A stretch of 64,000 bases of DNA from Andalucia godoyi. Its lineage: Eukaryota; Discoba; Jakobea; Jakobida; Andaluciidae. A model generated the notes under the pieces. The model did not search any database. It saw nothing but the letters and a program-made list of their open reading frames with translations, and had not been told where the DNA came from. Shown here one piece after another: positions 9,094-18,532 of the stretch; position 1 is the first letter of the stretch, and every line of letters starts with the position of its first letter. Position numbers and translations under genes: made by a program. The DNA lies in contig VRVR01000001.1 of NCBI GenBank assembly GCA_009859145.1, positions 434,001-498,000 of the forward strand, in the 5' to 3' direction.

Positions 9094-10165
9094 GACACTC
9101 ACTCACACACACACACTCACACACACACACGCACACACACGCACACACCCCGACGTTCTCTCAACAATGGACAGATCTACCAGATTATTCCTTTGTCAAA
9201 AACCTAAAACGATATCTGCAAGTGACTGAACAAGCAAGCACATTGCCAGCAAAATAACTAGTCGTTTCATAGACTCCTTTTTTCTTTTATTTTTTACCAC
9301 AAATCCGGCGGGCCCATTTTTCTTTTATGCTATTCAGACTATCGTACATTGTCTAACGTACAGCACCATCGACGCTGCTCTCTACAGTGGATAAAAGTTT
9401 CGCCCAAAACTGTCGGGGAAATTTTTTGTTGGGGATTGCAGAAAACAAACCTCCAACCTGGAAAAGCCGAGAAGAAAAGGAGACACAAGATGGGAAGGGG
9501 GAGGGCATCAAGCACCATGGAACCCCAAACGGAAAGCCAAAAAAGCAAAAAAGAATAGAATTGAACAATGTTGGTGTCTCCATATTTGCCGTTTTTTCCA
9601 CAGCTTTTTCATTTCGTTCATTCATTCTTTTCGTTCGTTCTTTCCTTTGCCTTTTCTCCGTGTACATTTCTCCTTTCTGGTCTGCTCCATACAAGAGACA
9701 AGGTGTTACTTTTTATTTTACTTTATTTTATTTTTTGTTTTGAATTTTTCAAAGGGGGAAAAAAAAAGCTTTTCTCTTTGATTGCTCATATTTAAAAAAA
9801 AAGAAAAGAAAAAAAAAAAAAGAAAAGAAAAAAGGAAAGAAAGGAAGGAAGGCATCAGGAAGAAAAGAGAAGAAGAAGGCTCCAGTCCCCGTATATATTG
9901 TACTGTTTGTCTGCACTGTCTGTTTGGTTGTTTTGTCTGCTTGTCTGTTTGTTTTTGTTGTGTGTACATCCTTCATCGCTGCCGAGTTTCTTCCGTCGTA
10001 TCTGGATAAGTCTGCTGTTCTTTGATCGCTGATCTTCGTCTATCATCATTATCATTATCATTATCATTATCATTATCATTTCAAATTAGAGATTGATTGT
10101 TTACATATATACATTAGAGCTTTCCTGTTCATCATCGTTTGTTGTTTGTTGTTTCGCCGATCATC
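9094..10165. other. Intergenic region with microsatellites
   Basis: A divergent promoter region between CAMSAP (minus) and the Ser-rich gene (plus). It contains a (CA)n-type repeat at about 9097-9147, a long A/G-rich tract at about 9760-9875, and an (ATTATC)n repeat at about 10040-10080. Short ORFs here are low-complexity. I see no gene. Confidence 0.7.
10040..10080. repeat. (ATTATC)n microsatellite
   Basis: About six tandem copies of the hexamer, 85 bp before the start of the Ser-rich protein. A plain simple repeat in the upstream region. Confidence 0.85.
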
Positions 10166-13100
10166 ATGACGTCTTCCATTCCTGTCCCCACAAAGCGATC
10201 CAATGTGTCGTTCTCGAGCGCATCGTCGCCACCGTCAAGCATGTTTGCCTTTTCACCTCCTTCCGGAACAGAGTCTTCTGCACTCTTGTTTGGGTCGTCG
10301 CCTTCTGACATGTTTGCTATGGAGCCGTCCGCCGCCGCAGGGTCCTCGGGGCTTTCAGGAACGCACCCACACTCGAATGCGTCGAGTTCGGTGTCATCTA
10401 CAGTGAACACAAGCCATTCGTCGTCCTCGAATCACAGTAATTCCACAGCTCCGCTCGGCGTTTCTTTCGCTTCTACCACCACCAGCACCACCCCCATGTC
10501 TGCCGCCAACAGTGGGAACGGAAGAAGTGGGAATTTTGGAAAGTCTGCAAGTGGTCAGCAGCAGCAGTCGTCGTCATCCTCGTCGCAGCAGTCAGTGTAC
10601 GGTTATCAATCGAGGAAACAGCTGTCGGGGTTTGTACGCCAAAGATCGAATTCCAGAGGGACAAAGGATTTTTCTCTTTCGACATCGCTTTCGTCGTCGA
10701 TTGGTAAGGACTTGAGGTTGCTGGATGCGAAGCGATCCCGGTTTGGCGGCGACGACTCTGATCTGGAAGACGAACATGGGAATCCAGAGCTGGGAATGAA
10801 TGCGGACATTCCGTTTTACGAACACATGAAACAAATGGACGTGTTTCCGCAAATGGAGATGGATGAACTCAACGTTGGTGAGTTGGAGTCGTTAAGATAT
10901 CAAGCGGCAAACATTCTTGCTGCACAGCACAATTCTGGACTGCTGGCGGCACCTGGAAATGGATTTTCAGACTTGCTGACCGTGTTTGGGCATATGGATG
11001 TCTGGAACCAGTCGCAAGAGGCCGTGGGGTTCAGCGCGAATGTTTCCGGCACCGGAGCATCCGGGGCATCGTCGACTCTTGGTTTTTCCAATGCTGGACC
11101 CATTTCGACGTCCCACAACCAGAGTAATTCCGGTGCATCCACAGCCTCTTCCTCCAATTCCGGATCAACCAATCCAAGCAGTTCGACGTCGGGAGGCAGC
11201 TCGCAGTCACTTGGAACCAATTCAAAAGGGAAATCATCTGCGACTTCCGCGCAATCAGGTGTTCCGCTTCCAAATTCGTCCACTGTGGTTGTTTCCAGTG
11301 CAAATTCCTCGACGACAATGACTTCCACATCGTCATCATCATCGTCATCATCATCGTCATCGTCGTCATCGTCATCATCGTCATTGTCATCGTCGTTGTC
11401 ATCAGCACCTGCTGCGCCTACACCTGTCTCAACTTCGTTGAAGAACAACAAGAAGCAGGTCAGAAGGAACATCATAGCCAGCACTCGACCCGAGTCTGAT
11501 GATGATTCGACGGAGGGCAACAGCGCTGCTATGGATCTTGACTATGGTGAAGGAAAAAGAAGCGAGGACGAGGAAGAGGTAGGGTCTGCGGGCGTTCTCG
11601 CTTCAGCATCATTCCAGAATATGCGCCTGTCAACGCCTAAGAAGACGTCTAGCAGTGTATTTTCGAATGCGGTGCACAGCAATGCTTCAACCACAGCTGG
11701 TGTAAGTTCTCAAGGGCATTTCAATGCAGCTAACGATCACATGAAGTATTCGTCTGCTGTGGCTTCAGGCATCGCTGCAGGCGGCGCAGCTGTTTCGTCT
11801 GCGGGTTCGAGTGCCCCGATGCTTTTGTCGCATGGAAGTGCTTCGGCAAGCGCTTCTACGTATTCGTCTTCTGGTGGATCTACTGGATCAGGTTCCGGGT
11901 CTTTGTCATCCTTGGCAGACTCCACAGGTGCTTCTGGGCAGAATTCGTCCTCCCTGGTGCCGCCGCTGACTCTTCACACCTCCGCTTCCTCTGCGTCCAT
12001 GGATGATGACGAGGACTCTCCACGCAATTCGAATGCACAGGTGCCCATTGGCCCAGACGGTGAGATCGACATCAGGCCCGACGACGATTCTTTTTCACAG
12101 TCCCGCCTTGCCGAGTTGTTTGGACTGCCTGGCAGATTCCGAGATTACAAGCGATCGTTGTTTGATAACCACAAGATGAAGCAACCGCAGCTCGATTTCA
12201 TGGACCAGGATGTTGAGCATCGAGAATTGTGTTTGCGGTTGCCTCACCGGATCACGGCCGCGCAATTTGCCGCTCGTATTATGCTCATGGCCTTTCATTT
12301 TGCACTCCGAGATGGGAGACATCCGTCTTTTTGGAAGAAGCTTGCGCATGCAACGTTATTTAGGTGTATCTCCGATGACGTTCGTGTCCGTTTCGATCCT
12401 GCAGTGGGTGTCGCATCATACAACTTTTGGGCTGCCGGTTCCGAATACAAGTCGTCGGTGGATCGTGCGCAGCGAGATGCGGTCAATTTCGAACTGGGGC
12501 TTCGTGGGATTACGAGTCTTCACACTTCCAATGGCAGCGCGGCGGTTGCCTACAAGCAAATGCTGCTTCGGGAACGCGAAATGGGTATTCGAAAGGAGGA
12601 TGATGACTCTCCGGAGTTGAAGCTTGGTGCACCGGGTCTTCGGTTTGCAATGCCGCATGCAAATGGTGGTGGGTCGAGTCTTTCTTCAGTTTCGAATATG
12701 GCATCACTTGCGCACGATTCTGAACCCTCAGAATTACCAGGATTTTCGTCCGGTGCTTTGGCAAGAGAGACAATGCCGCCTCCACCGACGACAGCCGTGG
12801 CTCACGGGTCGATGTCTTCGCCTCCTCATGAATCAGTCGGCGCAAATTCGTCTGCGATGATCTCTATGCCATACGGCCCCGGTGGCAACAGCCACAATGC
12901 GTCGCCTCCGTCATCGTCATCGTCATCGTCTCCGTCTTCGGGCCCTTCTCAGAGTTCAACGTCAATACTGAACTCTGTTCCGCACGGGGGATCATCTGCA
13001 TTTCCGACATCCTTGCAATCATCTGCACCAGGAATGAATACCTTTGGAAATGCGCCAGTACCTGTGTCTGGCTCTTCTGCAAGTCTGTTGCCATCTACTG

Positions 13101-14863
13101 GGATTTCTCCACTGGCGTCTTCTTCGGTTCTTCCTTCGTATAGCGGGTCTGGCGGAAGTGCGCTGTCTCGCTCGTTGTCGGCACCGAATAACCCTCCACT
13201 CTTCTCAGCAGGCTCAGTAACTTCTGTGCTTTCGTCGGCGACTCCGTCTGCGTCTGCGTCTGCATCTCCGTCTGCGTCTGCACAATCCTCGTCTTCAAGA
13301 GTGGCATCAGCTGCGCAACGCAAGACGAAGAATGTTCCTCGTCAGAATGTTCCCATTCAGAAACGTAATGTGCCGATGATTCCAGGTGGTTCGTCCGTTT
13401 CCGGTGCTCCAAACCAGCCAGGTGGCCCCGGATCTGTGTTGTCCTCGTCGGCATATGCAAGTTCGTCAGGCGGTGCTCCGCGATCCGTCCAGCCGACGCC
13501 GACGGCAGCTGTCGTGATCACAGACGAAGACGTCCACATGCTTCCGTCTGGTTTCTCGGATGCGCCGTATGGAGATCTGGTCCCGGAAGTGATGTATGAT
13601 CGTGTGTCTGGAGTGATGGATACTTCGGATTTTCTTTCTATGGAAGCAATGTCGGATCTTCCGTCGACTCCATCGTCAATGGGACCCGTTGCTCAGAACG
13701 GTCCTCCATTGCCGACGTTTACCCCTCTGCCAGGTAGCATGTCCGTGTTCGGGCCCCAGTCGTCTGTCTCGCTGTTTTCTCACCATCACAGTCATCAGCA
13801 GAACTACCACCCACAGTCAAGTAATCCCAGTGCAGGCGCCCCTAACAGCAGTCACGCGCATCATCAGGTACACCACCAGCACGGCGCCCACCATCACCCA
13901 CCTAGTTCCATGAGTGTGTTGTCGTCAACGAATTCCATTCCGGCCTCCATGACCTCTCTGCTTGCTGCCGCTTCTGGACAGCCTCAGGCGCAGACGCATG
14001 CTGCGTCACAAGGGTCCACTTTTCGCAGAAATCCGGCAGCCTCCTCTGTGAATGGGCATTCCACTCCCTCAGGCGCATCTTCCGTACCGGCCCATGTGCA
14101 TATGCAACCGCACGCGCACGGACACCCGTCAACTCCGATTTCAATCCAAAAGTCCATGTCGGCTCCTACGACTCCGTTGCAGCCGTCCACCATTTCTCTT
14201 CCGCTTCGTTCGCCATCGCCAGCCGCCCTCCCAGCTGCAATGGTCTCCCCTTCACCCACCTCTCATCACATATCGTCATTTAGCAATTCATCATCATCAT
14301 CGTCGTCGTCGTCGTCGTCGTCATCATCGTCGTCACTCTTTGCATCCAACAGCTCTTCGCAAGCGGGACCCGTATCGGCAATGGTACCGGCGTCACCGAT
14401 ATCTGCCGGAATCCCGCCCACTCCACCGAGTGTTCCAAGTGCTCCACAGACACCAATGACACAGGCCGCTCCGTCTCCCACTCCAGCAACGCCTTCTGCC
14501 GCATCTTCTGCAGCAGCTGTATCCGCTTCGACGCCGTCGGGTGGTTCGACCGTCGGGTCGTCGACTCCGCTTCCCAACAGCGGTGGAACAGCGGCGGGAG
14601 CAATGTCCCCTGCACAGGTTCCAAAGGCTCCACAGCAACCCGTGACCGTGTACACATCCGGAATTAGGGCAACGGTAACCTCGACCTATGTGTCTGTGAA
14701 GATCCCGCCGAAGAAGACTGCCACTGCATCGTCACCTGTCGTTGGGCCGCTGCCTTCTCCTGGTCTCGCGCCTGCCGCATCTCCAATCCCAATATCTCCA
14801 GTCCCTGGATCCCAGCCGTCCGCTTCGCCTTCCAAGCCGTCCGCAAAGAGAACTGGAAAGTGA
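10166..14863 (+). CDS. Very large Ser-rich protein with one central folded segment, function unknown
   Basis: 1565 residues from the ATG at 10166; the frame is open slightly further upstream but without ATG. Most of the protein is Ser/Thr/Pro/Gly/Ala-rich low complexity, including long Ser runs coded by (TCATCG)n at about 11325-11402 and 14287-14335, and a His/Gln-rich patch near 13780-13905. Only about residues 630-830 look folded: charged and hydrophobic residues alternate (SRLAELFGLPGRFRDYKRSL, FAARIMLMAFHFALRDGRHP, FRCISDDVRVRFDPAVG, NFWAAGSEYKSSVDRAQRDA). A smaller conserved-looking piece lies at about 190-290 (DIPFYEHMKQMDVFPQMEMD). I do not recognise either. The composition suggests a nuclear regulator, but that is only inference. 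Several apparent antisense ORFs are Asp or Glu runs mirroring the Ser codons. Confidence 0.8.
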   Translation: MTSSIPVPTKRSNVSFSSASSPPSSMFAFSPPSGTESSALLFGSSPSDMFAMEPSAAAGSSGLSGTHPHSNASSSVSSTVNTSHSSSSNHSNSTAPLGVSFASTTTSTTPMSAANSGNGRSGNFGKSASGQQQQSSSSSSQQSVYGYQSRKQLSGFVRQRSNSRGTKDFSLSTSLSSSIGKDLRLLDAKRSRFGGDDSDLEDEHGNPELGMNADIPFYEHMKQMDVFPQMEMDELNVGELESLRYQAANILAAQHNSGLLAAPGNGFSDLLTVFGHMDVWNQSQEAVGFSANVSGTGASGASSTLGFSNAGPISTSHNQSNSGASTASSSNSGSTNPSSSTSGGSSQSLGTNSKGKSSATSAQSGVPLPNSSTVVVSSANSSTTMTSTSSSSSSSSSSSSSSSSSSLSSSLSSAPAAPTPVSTSLKNNKKQVRRNIIASTRPESDDDSTEGNSAAMDLDYGEGKRSEDEEEVGSAGVLASASFQNMRLSTPKKTSSSVFSNAVHSNASTTAGVSSQGHFNAANDHMKYSSAVASGIAAGGAAVSSAGSSAPMLLSHGSASASASTYSSSGGSTGSGSGSLSSLADSTGASGQNSSSLVPPLTLHTSASSASMDDDEDSPRNSNAQVPIGPDGEIDIRPDDDSFSQSRLAELFGLPGRFRDYKRSLFDNHKMKQPQLDFMDQDVEHRELCLRLPHRITAAQFAARIMLMAFHFALRDGRHPSFWKKLAHATLFRCISDDVRVRFDPAVGVASYNFWAAGSEYKSSVDRAQRDAVNFELGLRGITSLHTSNGSAAVAYKQMLLREREMGIRKEDDDSPELKLGAPGLRFAMPHANGGGSSLSSVSNMASLAHDSEPSELPGFSSGALARETMPPPPTTAVAHGSMSSPPHESVGANSSAMISMPYGPGGNSHNASPPSSSSSSSPSSGPSQSSTSILNSVPHGGSSAFPTSLQSSAPGMNTFGNAPVPVSGSSASLLPSTGISPLASSSVLPSYSGSGGSALSRSLSAPNNPPLFSAGSVTSVLSSATPSASASASPSASAQSSSSRVASAAQRKTKNVPRQNVPIQKRNVPMIPGGSSVSGAPNQPGGPGSVLSSSAYASSSGGAPRSVQPTPTAAVVITDEDVHMLPSGFSDAPYGDLVPEVMYDRVSGVMDTSDFLSMEAMSDLPSTPSSMGPVAQNGPPLPTFTPLPGSMSVFGPQSSVSLFSHHHSHQQNYHPQSSNPSAGAPNSSHAHHQVHHQHGAHHHPPSSMSVLSSTNSIPASMTSLLAAASGQPQAQTHAASQGSTFRRNPAASSVNGHSTPSGASSVPAHVHMQPHAHGHPSTPISIQKSMSAPTTPLQPSTISLPLRSPSPAALPAAMVSPSPTSHHISSFSNSSSSSSSSSSSSSSSSLFASNSSSQAGPVSAMVPASPISAGIPPTPPSVPSAPQTPMTQAAPSPTPATPSAASSAAAVSASTPSGGSTVGSSTPLPNSGGTAAGAMSPAQVPKAPQQPVTVYTSGIRATVTSTYVSVKIPPKKTATASSPVVGPLPSPGLAPAASPIPISPVPGSQPSASPSKPSAKRTGK

Positions 14864-15557
14864 GCGCAGTTGCGATGTTGCGACGTCTTCATTCTGATGT
14901 GGCGTTGCGATGTTATTTTTTGTTTGTTTTGTTCATGATTTGCCATTTACTTGCTCTTCCAATTTCCTGTCTGTTTGTTTGTAGTTCTCTCTCTCTCTCT
15001 CTCTCTCTCGTGTGTGTGTGTGTGTGTGTGTATTATCGTGACTCTAGAGGTTAATTTGTAAAGCACTGCAGTTGTCGTTATCGATTTCAAAAGAGGAAAA
15101 TGAAAACAGAGACGAAACCGTTGACAAGTGTTGAACTGTTGTTATCGTGCTTTTATTTTCGTTTTCATCAAATGCTGTTTGTGAGGAATATGACTGCATT
15201 CTACATTGGAAATTCGACACGTCTCGTATGGTGCGGAGGGGGAGACTCTCCAACTGCTGTAAACAATACGTCATTGATTAGGGTTTTGCTAAAAACCTCC
15301 GTTAAAACGTACGTTACCGATCGGATTTTTGTTTTTGATTTGGTCTCTTCTTTTTCATTTGTCCTAGCTTTTTCCTTATATTTATATATTTATTTTATGC
15401 CTCTTTTTCTTATCAGCAACAAGTGCTTTTGCTACTATTATTATTATAATTATTAATTACTACTACTACTACTACTACTACTGCTATTGTTGTTGTTGTT
15501 GTTAGTTAGTTAGTTGTCAGTTAGTTTAGTTATTATTAGGGCCAAGGAAGAGAGAGG
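14864..15557. other. Intergenic region upstream of ARL3
   Basis: It holds (TC)n followed by (TG)n at about 14985-15031, an (ACT)n tract at about 15457-15481 followed by (TTG)n, and one telo-box-like TTAGGGTTT (15279-15287), 271 bp before the ARL3 start. I see no gene. Confidence 0.65.
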
Positions 15558-16097
15558 ATGGGACTTTTGACGTTGTTGCGCAAGTTGAAGCGGTCTGATC
15601 GAGAAGCACGGATTCTTGTTCTTGGGCTTGACAATGCAGGCAAGACGTCGTGTTTAAAGCGTCTGTCCGACGAGGACATTACTCACATTATGCCTACGCA
15701 AGGCTTCAACATAAAGTCACTTGTGCACGACGGCTTTAAGCTGAATGTGTGGGACATTGGTGGCCAACGCACGATCCGACCGTACTGGCGCAACTACTAC
15801 GAGTCCACGGATGGACTTGTGTATGTTGTTGATTCTGCGGACCGTCGGCGGCTTGAGGAGTCCGGAGTCGAACTGCAACTGCTGCTCGAGGAAACCAAGC
15901 TTGCCGGAGTCCCGCTGCTTGTCTTTGCAAACAAACAGGACCTTATCAATGCGCTGCCGGCTCATGAAATCGCAGATGCAATGAACTTGCATGCTATCAG
16001 AGACAGACCATGGCAGATCCAAGCATGTTCTGCAAAGTCCGGAGACGGACTTTCCGAAGGCATGGAATGGATGGTCAAGAACATGAAGACGCAGTAA
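15558..16097 (+). CDS. ARL3: ARF-like small GTPase ARL3
   Basis: 179 residues, the family length. It carries the N-terminal [11 protein letters not shown] (Gly2, amphipathic helix), P-loop GLDNAGKT at 23-30, switch I T47, switch II WDIGGQ at 65-70, base-binding NKQD at 125-128 and a C-terminal CSAKSGDG. The segments [30 protein letters not shown] and [12 protein letters not shown] are characteristic of ARL3 rather than of ARF or ARL2. ARL3 releases lipidated cargo from UNC119/PDE6D carriers in cilia, with RP2 and ARL13B as regulators, so its presence implies a ciliated or flagellated cell. Transposon relic D begins 39 bp after the stop codon. Confidence 0.96.
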   Translation: MGLLTLLRKLKRSDREARILVLGLDNAGKTSCLKRLSDEDITHIMPTQGFNIKSLVHDGFKLNVWDIGGQRTIRPYWRNYYESTDGLVYVVDSADRRRLEESGVELQLLLEETKLAGVPLLVFANKQDLINALPAHEIADAMNLHAIRDRPWQIQACSAKSGDGLSEGMEWMVKNMKTQ

Positions 16098-16157
16098 AAC
16101 AAAAGAATGAAACCAACAATATGACCTAGGCAATACGCCTACATTATACACTGAACG

Positions 16158-16182
16158 TGCATATCTACGAAATAGACATGCA
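16158..16182 (-). ncRNA. Candidate terminal stem-loop of the Fanzor element (copy D)
   Basis: On the minus strand, ten-base arms TGCATGTCTA and TAGATATGCA enclose a five-base loop TTTCG. The same arms occur in copy B with a TTCG loop. The position, just 3' of the nuclease coding tail, matches where omega-RNA structures of TnpB/Fanzor elements sit. A function as guide-RNA scaffold is inference. Confidence 0.4.
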
Positions 16183-16205
16183 TCGCGCTCCGTTCCCAAT
16201 CTCGA

Positions 16206-16514
16206 TCAGTCTGTGAGCCACTTTCTCAGCGTGACACGTTGTTCCTGAGAAGGGTGCATTTTGATTCTGACGGCCCTAGCAGCAGGCGCTTTCGTGTCCT
16301 CAGTTGCAGCGATTGATGCACCTGGAGATACGAGAGGAAGAGGCGGTAGGAAGACGGTGGGATTTTGCGACTGCGACTGCGCCTGGGGCATCGTAGCAGA
16401 AAACCACGAGTTCTGCAAGAGACGGTCCCTGAGGCTTCTGCTTCGGGTTGGCTGCCCTGCGTGCTGGGGATTGGAGATCGTGTCTTGGAAGTTCGCTGGA
16501 CGAATGATAGATGG
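16206..16514 (-). pseudogene. Fanzor N-terminal coding fragment
   Basis: The open frame runs from about 16514 to a TGA at 16206-16208. After ~75 Ser/Pro/Gln-rich residues (with SLRDRLLQNSWFSA) it reads VRIKMHPSQEQRVTLRKWL, a clear match to the start of the WED region of TnpB-family proteins (pattern: basic-hydrophobic strand, P--EQ, then a hydrophobic helix ending K-W-L). The frame then runs into a block shared with the zinc-ribbon region of copy B and stops. This is an internally deleted nuclease gene, not a functional one. Confidence 0.7.
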
Positions 16515-16707
16515 CTACGTGTAAGCACGAATTCCCTGTGAAACAAACGAGCTGGTGTCGGCCAGTGTTAACCGTGTCTGTTTATGTATACTCCCCCGTA
16601 TGCATGACAATGACGTGCTATTATTCAACGGTTTTAATCAGGAGTTGTTCAAAAACTGTCTGTAGTGCACCGAAAAACAAAAACAGAATGACAAAACAAA
16701 AAAGAAT

Positions 16708-16780
16708 CACCCGATGGGGGGCTCGAACCCCCGACCCTGGGATTAAAAGTCCCATGCTCTTCCGACTGAGCTAACCGGGT
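16708..16780 (-). tRNA. tRNA-Lys (anticodon TTT)
   Basis: A 73-nt cloverleaf on the minus strand: acceptor ACCCGGT/ATCGGGT with G discriminator, D arm GCTC/GAGC, anticodon stem TGGGA/TCCCA around loop CTTTTAA (anticodon TTT), and T arm GGGGG/CCCCC with loop TTCGAGC. No intron. It is divergent from a second tRNA-Lys 442 bp away. Confidence 0.97.
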
Positions 16781-17222
16781 TTCTGTTCTACGCCAAGCAT
16801 CAAAATTCATACATTAATTAACAGTACGCAACCTCAACCAGAAACGCGGTACAGCCGTTGAATTTGAAAACGTGGGAAAACGCGCTTTCGCCGTGGAATG
16901 GAGACCACGGGTTTCATCTCGAGAGGCGCAGCTGTTGTCGTCCCAGCTGATGAAAGTGTTAACTCATTCCTTCAAATCACGGAAAAATACGTGTATGTAA
17001 CATAGAAGGGTACACGGTGCTTTTTTTGGTACGAACCAGAATCGTTGAAGGAAAGAAGAGACCATGTGTTTTGAGGCCGTGCGCGGGTGACTGTTTCCAA
17101 GTGCTCCCAGAGTTCTACCTATGCTTGTTTCATTCTTCCTTGTTTCGAGTTTCCTTGCCTGACGCGAATGATTTTCTGCGTAAACAATCTGATAATAATT
17201 GAAGAAAGGCTCAAAATGTGTC
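16781..17222. other. Spacer between two divergent tRNA-Lys genes
   Basis: Unique sequence with no coding signal that I can support. Internal A and B boxes drive tRNA transcription, so no separate promoter is needed. Confidence 0.7.
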
Positions 17223-17295
17223 ACCCGGTTAGCTCAGTCGGTAGAGCATGAGACTCTTAATCTCAGGGTCGTGGGTTCGACCCCCACATTGGGTG
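17223..17295 (+). tRNA. tRNA-Lys (anticodon CTT)
   Basis: A 73-nt cloverleaf: acceptor ACCCGGT/ATTGGGT (two G-T pairs) with G discriminator, D arm GCTC/GAGC, anticodon stem TGAGA/TCTCA around loop CTCTTAA (anticodon CTT), and T arm GTGGG/CCCAC with loop TTCGACC. A T7 run follows about 7 bases after the end, a plausible Pol III terminator. Confidence 0.97.
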
Positions 17296-17463
17296 CTGTT
17301 TTTTTCCCCCACTCACCGCCGTCTTCTTTTTCTTTTCTTTTTTCCTTTTGACCAATCCCATTCCTTTTGTCACGAAGTACGATCTCCAGATTCGGAGAGA
17401 GGAAACGAGACTTAAAACCGCGGAGCAGCAATCGCAGTACCCAATACTCAGGTGCAATAGAAA

Positions 17464-17991
17464 ATGTCGTCGTCGGACATCCAGCCTTCCCTGCAAGACC
17501 GAGAACAGCTTATGAGAGTTTGGGCAGTTCGTCGTCGAATGGCGCTCGATGCGAAGAAGTGGCTTGACTCTGATTCCTCCGGCACACCTTCTGCTGTACC
17601 TTCGTCGACGTCTCTATCCCCTTCCTCCAATTCCAATTTGAATGTCAATCCAAATCCGAGCTCGACTACGAACGTCGTTCCGCAGCAATCGAATGGTGCG
17701 ACTGCTGAAAGGAGGAGCGAGCATCCGAGTGCAGCAAGTTCGAATGGAAACAGTGCTGGAAATGCCGGCAGCGTGTTTTCGGGGTTTTCTGATCGCGACA
17801 AGCTGTTTTTGTCGCGCATGGAAGAGAGAGTGGATGTGTTCAAGGAGGAAGTTCTGCGGGAGGTTATCGGGCAAATGGCACATGAAAAGGCGCAGTCAGC
17901 AAGGCTTGAAAAGGAGCTCGAGTGGTCGCGTCGACGCATCGCAGAGCTCGAAAGAGAAGTCGAGAAACTCAGATCCGTGCATTCTAGATAG
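17464..17991 (+). CDS. Small coiled-coil protein, function unknown
   Basis: 175 residues. The N-terminus is short and basic-hydrophobic (REQLMRVWAVRRRMALDAKKWL). The middle (about 40-105) is a Ser/Asn/Pro linker. The last ~65 residues form a charged heptad coiled coil (DRDKLFLSRMEERVDVFKEE to IAELEREVEKLR). I do not recognise a family. Codon use and the clean ATG after a spacer support a real gene. It is encoded downstream of tRNA-Lys(CTT), on the same strand. Confidence 0.7.
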   Translation: MSSSDIQPSLQDREQLMRVWAVRRRMALDAKKWLDSDSSGTPSAVPSSTSLSPSSNSNLNVNPNPSSTTNVVPQQSNGATAERRSEHPSAASSNGNSAGNAGSVFSGFSDRDKLFLSRMEERVDVFKEEVLREVIGQMAHEKAQSARLEKELEWSRRRIAELEREVEKLRSVHSR

Positions 17992-18532
17992 CAGGATTTT
18001 CTCCCCCCGTCTTTCGTTTTCCGTTTTCCGTTTTCCGTTTTCCGTTCTCAGGTTTGTACCTTGGTTCCGATGCGAGACTGAATATGGATGGTCAGCAGTG
18101 ATTCGCCATGCTTCGCTAGACGTTAAGCTCCTTTCTGTATAAAAAACAATGCTAAAACGATATTTAAAAAAGTAACAATCGTAGACATGGCTGAAAACGG
18201 AATCACCTGTCGTGTTGCTCGTCGACTGTAGTGGCCTTCGAAATCCAGGTCGACTTGCCCCGTCAGTCGTTGTCACGCTGACCGTGACCAGTCGGGTCAG
18301 CCGCTGACCCGAGTTGCAATTGGAGGGAAAATATAAGAAAATACTCTCCGCTATGCGTCTTAGCGAGTTTGGAAAGCAGTTTTTCCTTTTCTTTTCTTTC
18401 ATTCATATTTCAAGTATGTTTTCCTTTAAATTTGAACATTGATATTCGTTTTATTTATTTATTTAATTAATATTATTTATTTATTCGAAAAAAGCTTGAT
18501 CTATTCATTCATTCCAGCCACGCAATTTGAAC
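17992..18532. other. Upstream region of the papain-like protease gene
   Basis: It contains four (TTTTCCG) units at 18018-18045 and, at about 18260-18311, a cluster of GTCA/TGAC half-sites including a perfect inverted repeat (see the separate entry). I see no gene. Confidence 0.65.
18293..18311. promoter_or_regulatory. Perfect 9-bp inverted repeat in a TGACC/GGTCA cluster
   Basis: CGGGTCAGC and GCTGACCCG separated by one base. A second dyad, GTCACG/CGTGAC, lies just upstream at about 18273-18288. The cluster is ~220 bp before the protease start and could be a binding site for a dimeric transcription factor. Position and symmetry are seen; the role is inference. Confidence 0.35.

Larger units (their letters stand above)
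16136..16514 (-). mobile_element. Fanzor-element relic, copy D (N-terminus joined to 3' end)
   Basis: It begins at the family terminus CGCCTACATT (16136) and shares with copy B the terminal hairpin (16158-16182) and the block GATCGAGATTGGGAACGGAGCG (about 16180-16207). On the minus strand the sequence upstream of that block codes for a TnpB/Fanzor N-terminal segment, so the whole central nuclease has been deleted. The right boundary is not defined, because this copy lacks the 5' leader block seen in A, B and C; 16514 is the limit of the open reading frame. Confidence 0.75.

Noticed and set aside
10900-11520. Antisense ORF with a long Asp run opposite the Ser-rich gene
   Set aside because: It mirrors the (TCATCG)n Ser codons of the sense strand; acidic runs opposite Ser tracts are expected and the sense frame is uninterrupted for 1565 codons.
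16226-16546. 106-codon minus-strand ORF in relic D
   Set aside because: It is the wrong frame; the VRIKMHPSQEQ segment is read in the frame of 16206-16514.
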